A stretch of DNA of 44,760 nt from positions 1 to 44,760 of the forward strand of contig CAYTBG010000007.1 in the NCBI GenBank assembly GCA_964435925.1, read 5' to 3'. Shown here piece after piece: positions 39,452-44,760 of the stretch; the stretch's first letter is position 1, and the number at the start of each line of letters is the position of its first letter. This stretch comes from SOIV01 sp964435925. Its GTDB lineage: Bacteria; Acidobacteriota; Aminicenantia; Aminicenantales; Aminicenantaceae. The translations under genes were made by a program, and so were the position numbers. The notes beneath the pieces are model-generated. The model had not been told where the DNA came from and did no database searches. It saw only the letters and a program-made list of their open reading frames with translations.

Positions 39452-39586
39452 TAGTCACGCTAGGCACGCCACACGCGCGGAGAATCCATGGATCGAGCAG
39501 TCAATCCTACGATGAAAAAGCAGTAGCGGTGGTAACTGACTGAGAAGGCTCCTCAAATCTTTTGAACTCGTGTTCGCATCAGCTTG

Positions 39587-39615
39587 TTGTCCACTGCAAT
39601 TAAAAACAGTATTAT
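39587..39615 (+). promoter_or_regulatory. Promoter of the truncated secreted-protein gene
   Basis: TTGTCC (39587-39592) and TATTAT (39610-39615) are 17 bp apart, about 28 nt before the ATG at 39643. Transcription would continue into the IS91-type remnant. Confidence 0.5.
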
Positions 39616-39642
39616 TGGTACAACATCACTGACAGGGATAAT

Positions 39643-39780
39643 ATGAAAAAGACACTTTCTCTCAACCTGGCGTTGCTGTTCATTTTACTCGTGCCTCTGT
39701 TCGGGCAGGAAGAACCCAATTATAGAAAACCAGAGCAGCTCGACCGATTGATAGAAGAGCAGGAACCAAGAAAGAGGTAG
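39643..39780 (+). pseudogene. Secreted-protein gene truncated by an IS91-type element
   Basis: 45 codons: a complete signal peptide (MKKTLSLNLALLFILLVPLF) and a short mature start (GQEEPNYRKPEQLDRLIEEQ), then a stop. The promoter and AGGG ribosome site are intact, but the downstream part is replaced by transposase sequence from about 39765. The original family cannot be told. Confidence 0.6.
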
Positions 39781-40370
39781 AGAGAGTTGGCAAATACATG
39801 ATACGGCCTCTGCTTTCTTTGAAGCGGCTCTTCTTTGATGAGACAAAGGGAAAAGTTCGCTATCAGTATGACAGGCAAGGCTCACAGGAGGAACTGATGG
39901 ATTATCTGGAGTTTATCGCCAGAGTCACCTCTCATATTCCGGACAAGGGTCAAGTGATGGTTCGTTACTATGGTCTTTATTCTAATGCCCACAGAGGCAA
40001 GATACGCAAGGCCGGAGTCTCGCCCTTCCATCCTCCGATCATTGAAGGGGAATATCATGTCCCTTCCAGAGGCTGGGCCGAGATGATCCGCCATCTCAAG
40101 ATCAGCTTCCAGCCTGAACGACCACCTCCCTCTCAAGTCGTTCAGCAGGAACTCCTGGTGGCGGCTGAGCAATGGAGCGAGTATTTTTGATAGCCGCTGT
40201 AGTTGCTTTTTGGCGATTCAAGGGTGGAGTCTATCTGTGAAGCTGAGTGCTTGACAGTCTCTGTTGTTTTGTTTCTTTTTTCGCTGTTGACCTCGCCGCT
40301 TTGGGTGTGCTACTCTCATTTCGGGCTGTCAGTGTCTGGAAATTGTGAAAAATCGGACGATATTTGATGT
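39765..40370 (+). mobile_element. IS91-type transposase remnant and terminal region
   Basis: From about 39765 the frame reads KKEVERVGKYMIRPLLSLKR ... VRYQYDRQGS ... DYLEFIARVTSHIP ... MVRYYGLYSNAHRGK, the C-terminal half of an IS91-family (Y2 rolling-circle) transposase; the frame starting at ATG 39798 ends at 40190. The HUH and tyrosine catalytic part is missing. The CxxC zinc-ribbon stretch normally found after GWAEMIRKVYEVD is deleted too: WAEMIR is joined directly to HLKISFQPERPPPSQ. About 180 bp of non-coding end sequence follows, shared with 38795-38973. The element is dead. Confidence 0.75.
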
Positions 40371-40448
40371 TCCCCCCGAAACCAAATTCTTATAAATAGT
40401 AGGATCGTTGATCCGCGGCGCCTCGGCTATGTCGCCAGCCTCTGATCC

Positions 40449-42626
40449 CTACCTGATGATTGTCAGCTCTTCCAGAACATACAGAGCTTTATCCACTTTC
40501 TCAGCGATAAAAAGGACGTAGCGGATATCAACGCTTATAGTCCGTGTCAATTCAGAATTAAAATAGTAATCGCTGTACATAGCCTCATAGGTGCCGTCAA
40601 AAAGGAGGCCGATCAGCTCTCCCTTTCCGTTAAGAACAGGGCTCCCAGAATTTCCTCCCGTGCTATCATTGGTGGTCAAAAAATTAACAGGCACATCATT
40701 TATCTTCTTATCTACATAAGGCTCAAAGTCCCCTTCGCGGTAAACTTCAAGCAACCTTTCAGGATTATTAAAAGGCTCCTTCCCTGTGTTTTTTTCCACT
40801 ACGCCCGAAAGGGAGGTGATATAGTCATACCAGACAGCATCCCGTGGAGAATAACCTTTCACCTCTCCAAAATTCAGGCGAAGAGTTCCGTTGGCATCAG
40901 GAACGAGGGCTGTCTTTTTCCAAACCTCAATTCCTTCTAGATAAAGGGGCATGAGTCGGGAAAAAGCACCGGAAAGCTCCTTATGTTTTTGGTCCAGGGC
41001 CTCCCTCTCATTTTCTAGCTCGGAGGCAAATTGAATAAATGGATCATCAAGCGCCAGCAATTCTTTTCTCGCAAGATGAAGCATCTTGATTCTTTCCTCG
41101 GCTGATGCAATCCGTGTTTCGGAATAAAGTCTATCCAAGAACCTGTTGATGGCTTGCTCTTTTGAAATGCCAGGATTCTCGCTCACTATTTTTTCCACGG
41201 CCTGGATTTTCTGAACAGGTGGAAGCATCAGGATATTTTTCAGAAAATAGCTCAAAGCCTCTCTATCCGCCTGCGGGACGAGGCTTCTCTGAGCCACCTT
41301 TATTCGCATCTCTGTCCGGGGGAGATCCCTCTCTTGGTATCCCGGTTCACGATCCATATCCTTTTTTTGTTTCTCGATCGACCATTTGTTGATCGTTAAA
41401 GCAAAACTCATCATCGGGCTGCCACGGCCCATCCACCTCAGAAAAGCACTTTTTTCTCTTGTTTTTTTCTGTTCCTCATAGAGCAACTCAATCTGGGACA
41501 GCACAGCCCCGTACTTGTTCTGTGATTCGGGATTCTTCTTCAGAAATTCCACGAATGCCTGTTCTTCTGCTCTTTTTTTCTCGAGAAGCTTTGTCTTCAC
41601 CAGTCCCTCAAGCATCCCCTGATTATTCTTGAGCGTATTATTCAGGCCCTTGATGAGGGAAGACAGTTTAACGGCTGCGCCTCTATCTTTTTCAGAGTGT
41701 TCTTCAAAAATCCGAATCAAGTCCTGAGCAATTTTGATTTGAAAAGGATATCGGAACATAATGTCTGACTCGATGGCATAAGAAGTGACAAGCCTGTATG
41801 TTCGGCCTGGAAAGCCCAGGATCATCGCAAAATCACCTTCCTTGATTCCTCGGGCTGAGATTTTGAGATACGACTTCGGTTTATACGGAACATTATCCTT
41901 GGCATATTCGGCCGGCTTTCCATCTGGTCCTACATAGGCCCTGAGAAAAGAGAAATCACCGGTGTGGCGCGGCCACATCCAGTTATCGATGTCCCCTCCG
42001 TATTCTCCGATGGAACGAGCAGGAATATAAACAACTCGAATATCTTTAATCTTAAAATATGTGAAAAGGAAATACTGAATCCCAAAATTCATGGGCTGGA
42101 CTTCGCATTCCACATCACCCTTTGCTTCTGCCTCTTTGACAATCTCCTTTGTCTTCTTTTCGATGGCTTGGTAGCGTTCGTAATCTGTCATGCCCTCCTT
42201 AACAGCAGATAAAACTTCCTTGGTGACATCTTTTATAGAAAGAAGAAGAGAAGCTTGATAACCAGGAGCAGGAACTTCTTCCTCCAAGGTGCGAGACAAA
42301 AGACCCTCCTCGATGTAATTTCTCTCTGGAATACTGATTCTCTGGACTGCGCCAAAGGCTACATGGTGATTGGTGACAATCAACCCATTCGGAGAAACAA
42401 AAGATGCGGTGGCCCCCATCTTGATCACAGCACTGGCCAGTCCTGTTCCTCGGGGATTATAAATATCTTCCAGAGAGAGCTCGAGTCCCATAGTTCTCAT
42501 CTTTTTCAAAGTGTTCTGGTCGATCTTGTTCAGAAGATACATGCCTTCATCAGCACGCAAGAGAAGCAAAAATGAAGACAGCAGGATCAATGGGATAAAA
42601 TAAAAAGCCAATTTTCTATGATTCAT
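40449..42626 (-). CDS. S46 family dipeptidyl peptidase (DPP7/DPP11-like), exported
   Basis: 725 residues, standard length, with a signal peptide (about 1-25). The trypsin-like triad is visible: His in GLIVTNHHVAFG (His87/88), Asp in GGDIDNWMWPRHTGDF, and Ser660 in TGGNSGSPV. A helical insert spans about 270-560. S46 enzymes remove dipeptides from the N-terminus of periplasmic oligopeptides in asaccharolytic anaerobes. GLLFDGTYEAM after the Ser does not let me decide between DPP7 and DPP11 specificity. AAGGAGG is 6 nt before the ATG. It fits a peptide-fermenting lifestyle with the kor operon. Confidence 0.93.
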   Translation of the reverse strand: MNHRKLAFYFIPLILLSSFLLLLRADEGMYLLNKIDQNTLKKMRTMGLELSLEDIYNPRGTGLASAVIKMGATASFVSPNGLIVTNHHVAFGAVQRISIPERNYIEEGLLSRTLEEEVPAPGYQASLLLSIKDVTKEVLSAVKEGMTDYERYQAIEKKTKEIVKEAEAKGDVECEVQPMNFGIQYFLFTYFKIKDIRVVYIPARSIGEYGGDIDNWMWPRHTGDFSFLRAYVGPDGKPAEYAKDNVPYKPKSYLKISARGIKEGDFAMILGFPGRTYRLVTSYAIESDIMFRYPFQIKIAQDLIRIFEEHSEKDRGAAVKLSSLIKGLNNTLKNNQGMLEGLVKTKLLEKKRAEEQAFVEFLKKNPESQNKYGAVLSQIELLYEEQKKTREKSAFLRWMGRGSPMMSFALTINKWSIEKQKKDMDREPGYQERDLPRTEMRIKVAQRSLVPQADREALSYFLKNILMLPPVQKIQAVEKIVSENPGISKEQAINRFLDRLYSETRIASAEERIKMLHLARKELLALDDPFIQFASELENEREALDQKHKELSGAFSRLMPLYLEGIEVWKKTALVPDANGTLRLNFGEVKGYSPRDAVWYDYITSLSGVVEKNTGKEPFNNPERLLEVYREGDFEPYVDKKINDVPVNFLTTNDSTGGNSGSPVLNGKGELIGLLFDGTYEAMYSDYYFNSELTRTISVDIRYVLFIAEKVDKALYVLEELTIIR

Positions 42627-42735
42627 TCTTCCTCCTTACTCTGTTGTTATTGAAGATATCAAAAGATTTTAATTTCAAGCTTTGTTCCAAAGTTGCTGAA
42701 TGAATTAGGGACACAAAATAATTCATGGACAAAGC

Positions 42736-43962
42736 CTAATTTTCCACCAAATTCTCTAAAATGTCCAATTTTAAGATCAGAGCTATGTAATATAAACCTA
42801 ATTTATCGAAACGAAGGTTTCTGACTCGTTTGGGATTCAGGACAAATGCAGTTATTTCTTTCTTCTCGTTTCGGACAAAGCGGATTGTCCAGCTCCTGAC
42901 TATGAACGCATCCATTTGGATGGGATGCATAGGCCCCTTGTGGAATTTGCTTTTTGTGGCCGCACGAGATTGCTGCCCTGTGGGCTTGAAATCTCTGCTG
43001 CCGGCAGCAAAATAGATAAAAGAAAGAATGACAATAGCTCCAATCTCAAAGACCACATCACTTAGTCCGGAATCATAGTTTAATATCTTACCCAACGCAG
43101 TAATAGAGTGAGTAGTAGGCAGGATATCGTTGATATTTATGGAACGGTCCCCTACAACAAAAAGCTGTAGAGGAGGTATGGGAAACATGCCTCCTGAGAA
43201 AAACATTAAAATGAAAAACGGAAAACAGCCAATGGTCATAAGATCAAAAACAGAGCGTAATAAAGCTGCAACCACAAGACTGATGGCGATAATCGACAGG
43301 CTCGATAAAATGCCAACCACCATCACCGCAATCAACGAGCCTGAGCTCTTGTAACCCAATGAAATGGCAGTCGGGTAAGTCAGACCCATGGCTAGCAAGC
43401 CGATAATGATCTGAGCTACGCTCACTGCTGAAAGCCACTCAAGAGTGGTCATGTTTGAAATACGCAGACGGATGATGGTCCCTTTATCCTTTTCTCTTAT
43501 AATGGTAGCAGCTGCTGTAAACATCAACATCATCAAAGCCAAAGCCAGCAAGGCTGGTACATAAAGCGTAAAATCACTCAAAGATTTCGTGCGAGAAATG
43601 CTTTCAGCCTGAAGTTCAAGCGGGCTTTCCTGACCGGTCAATGAAGCTGCATAATGGTAGGTAATGGAATCACACCAAGCCGCAGCCATGATATATTTGG
43701 CATTTGCTGGATCGCCATAGGTTTTAACAACTACTGGCGTCGGTCTCTTTCCTTCTTTGAAATCCATGAGTGTTTTTGAAAAATTCTTCGGTATTTCCAC
43801 AATCAGATCTACTGATTTATCCTCTAAACGTTTCTGTGCCTTCGCCATCTCCTCTTCTTTGTATACGACCAGGATATTCGTGCCATCTTCATACGTAGCC
43901 TTTGTCATCTCAGAGATCAGGACTTGCCCAACATTAAAAGCATCTCTGTCAATTGCCTTCAC
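42736..43962 (-). pseudogene. ABC-2 type permease fragment, chimeric at both ends
   Basis: 408-codon frame. It begins at a GTG with no usable ribosome site, directly in the extracytoplasmic domain (AIDRDAFNVGQVLISEMTKA ... LIVEIPKNFSKTL); the first membrane helix that must precede it is missing and a stop lies five codons upstream. Five membrane helices of an ABC-2 (NatB-like) exporter follow (about 130-315). After FIYFAAGSRDFK the sequence changes to IRFVRNEKKEITAFVLNPKR then VRNLRFDKL, which resembles the very end of secreted serine-hydrolase/beta-lactamase-type proteins rather than a permease. It is probably an assembled pseudogene. Confidence 0.65.
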
Positions 43963-44007
43963 TCCCTGATTATAATATGATCAGGCCGCTTTTATCCTAA
44001 TTTTTTT

Positions 44008-44760
44008 CTAAAATGAGCTGAGGAAGGAGCAGTTGAAAATCTTCGCCCTTCCGTTGCCGTCGCGCCTGACCTCTCCTCTCAAGTAGCAGGCAGGCGGAGA
44101 ACCAAACGTGAGGCACCTCGTTTCCCCCACTCCTTCCAGAAGTCCGGTCTCATCCTCAAAGAGAAAGAAGTATCTCCGGCCGCGGCTCACCGCTTTCTGG
44201 CGAGCGTCCACCACCCTGACCACAAGCTCCACTTCTCTGCCCGCGTGATCCTTCAAATCCTTTACGCGGAGCGCCGGCCTTTTCCCTTCGAAGAGAGAAA
44301 GGGAATCTCCTTCAGGATCAAAGCCGAGGGATTCGACAAGCATCCTCTCCTTCTGTTTTGGGTCCAGGTCCGAGACATCCTCTACATCCTCCAGTCCTCT
44401 GAAATAACGAAGAATTTGCCGCGTCCTTCTGGGCTCGAGAGAATCGAAGACTCCTGATTTAATCAGAGAGAGGAGTTCTGATTTTGTCAGAGACACCCGG
44501 CAGAGAAAATCTTCTACGGAAAGATACTCACCACTCTTTCTCTTTTCGATGACCTTCTCTGCAGTCTTTAAAGCCAGCCCCTTGATGGAAGTCAAGCCCA
44601 CCCGGATGTTCTTCCCTTCTACCTCAAACTGGTAGTAGCTGCGGTTCACATCCGGTCCTAAGATTTTGATCTCCTGTCTCTTAGCTTCCTCGATGTATTC
44701 CGCTAACCCGTAGTAGCCGCCTCCGGCATTGAGCACAGATGCGAGGTAGGGAACCGGGTA
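44008..44760 (-). CDS. dnaE: DNA polymerase III alpha subunit, C-terminal part (runs off the window)
   Basis: The last ~250 residues are present; the frame stays open to the window edge (YPVPYLASVLNAGGGYYG at 44760-44706). Visible are the end of the finger domain, YIEEAKRQEIKILGPDVNRS, the VGLTSIKGLALKTAEKVIEK and DFLCRV... helix-hairpin-helix part, and an OB-fold (VKDLKDHAGREVELVVRVVD ... CYLRGEVRRDG). There is no tau-binding tail after the OB fold, so it may be a short error-prone DnaE2/ImuC-type enzyme; the catalytic residues lie outside the window. Two fragments of a homologous 3' end lie at 35.9 and 38.6 kb. Confidence 0.85.
   Translation of the reverse strand, partial: YPVPYLASVLNAGGGYYGLAEYIEEAKRQEIKILGPDVNRSYYQFEVEGKNIRVGLTSIKGLALKTAEKVIEKRKSGEYLSVEDFLCRVSLTKSELLSLIKSGVFDSLEPRRTRQILRYFRGLEDVEDVSDLDPKQKERMLVESLGFDPEGDSLSLFEGKRPALRVKDLKDHAGREVELVVRVVDARQKAVSRGRRYFFLFEDETGLLEGVGETRCLTFGSPPACYLRGEVRRDGNGRAKIFNCSFLSSF

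Noticed and set aside
35880..44217. Template/variable repeat pair of a diversity-generating retroelement
   Set aside because: The repeated polymerase 3' ends differ mostly by two-way transitions at silent positions, not at adenines, and there is no reverse transcriptase gene.

Overview
The window looks like chromosomal DNA of an anaerobic, heterotrophic bacterium of the Acidobacteriota/Aminicenantes kind. This is an inference from gene content only: two DUF5916 outer-membrane-type proteins, an S46 dipeptidyl peptidase, a VIT/VWA protein, a ferredoxin-linked 2-oxoacid oxidoreductase, MeaB plus an acyl-CoA dehydrogenase, and many secreted small proteins. No rRNA, tRNA, CRISPR array or phage module was seen. 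The left three quarters is AT-rich; about 33.5-36 kb and 38-44.7 kb are visibly richer in G+C.

Layout. 0-0.8 kb is decayed (a 15-bp inverted repeat, the tail of an old-yellow-enzyme-type gene, other scraps). 0.8-4.7 kb is a minus-strand set: M14-type deacylase, HAD phosphatase, VIT/VWA protein. 5.0-10.8 kb runs forward: small acidic-tailed membrane protein, ribbon-helix-helix protein with a palindrome over its promoter, secreted protein, very large NtrY-type histidine kinase, flavodoxin. 10.9-16.7 kb holds a zinc-ribbon membrane protein, a broken second copy of the flavodoxin gene, two copies of a miniature element, a degenerate HD-GYP membrane protein, MeaB with a small DUF2905-like ORF, acyl-CoA dehydrogenase, a small YHS/TRASH-like protein on a probably leaderless transcript, and acylphosphatase. 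16.8-17.5 kb is ThiD.

17.5-20.8 kb is the most interesting gene set: a tightly coupled minus-strand operon of PTS EIIA, a PII-like protein, a CPA2-fold membrane protein that has lost the ion-binding Lys-Asp pair, and an intact-looking CPA2 antiporter. It reads as a cation/proton exchanger under dual nitrogen/carbon-type signalling. It is followed by a three-level nest of repeats, then penicillin acylase coupled to an orphan substrate-binding lipoprotein. 24.9-31.4 kb holds DUF72, LysA, a TIGR01777 epimerase with a nitroreductase fossil upstream, and a korA-korB-peroxiredoxin operon.

31.7 kb to the end is envelope and peptide-degradation genes (small beta-rich secreted protein, LiaF-like protein, two DUF5916 proteins of which one is frameshifted, S46 peptidase) set in a gene-fragment graveyard. 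This part contains IS91-type transposase remnants, three copies of the 3' end of a DNA polymerase III alpha gene (the complete copy runs off the right edge), a truncated secreted-protein gene and a chimeric ABC-permease ORF. Several dispersed palindromic repeat families recur across the window.
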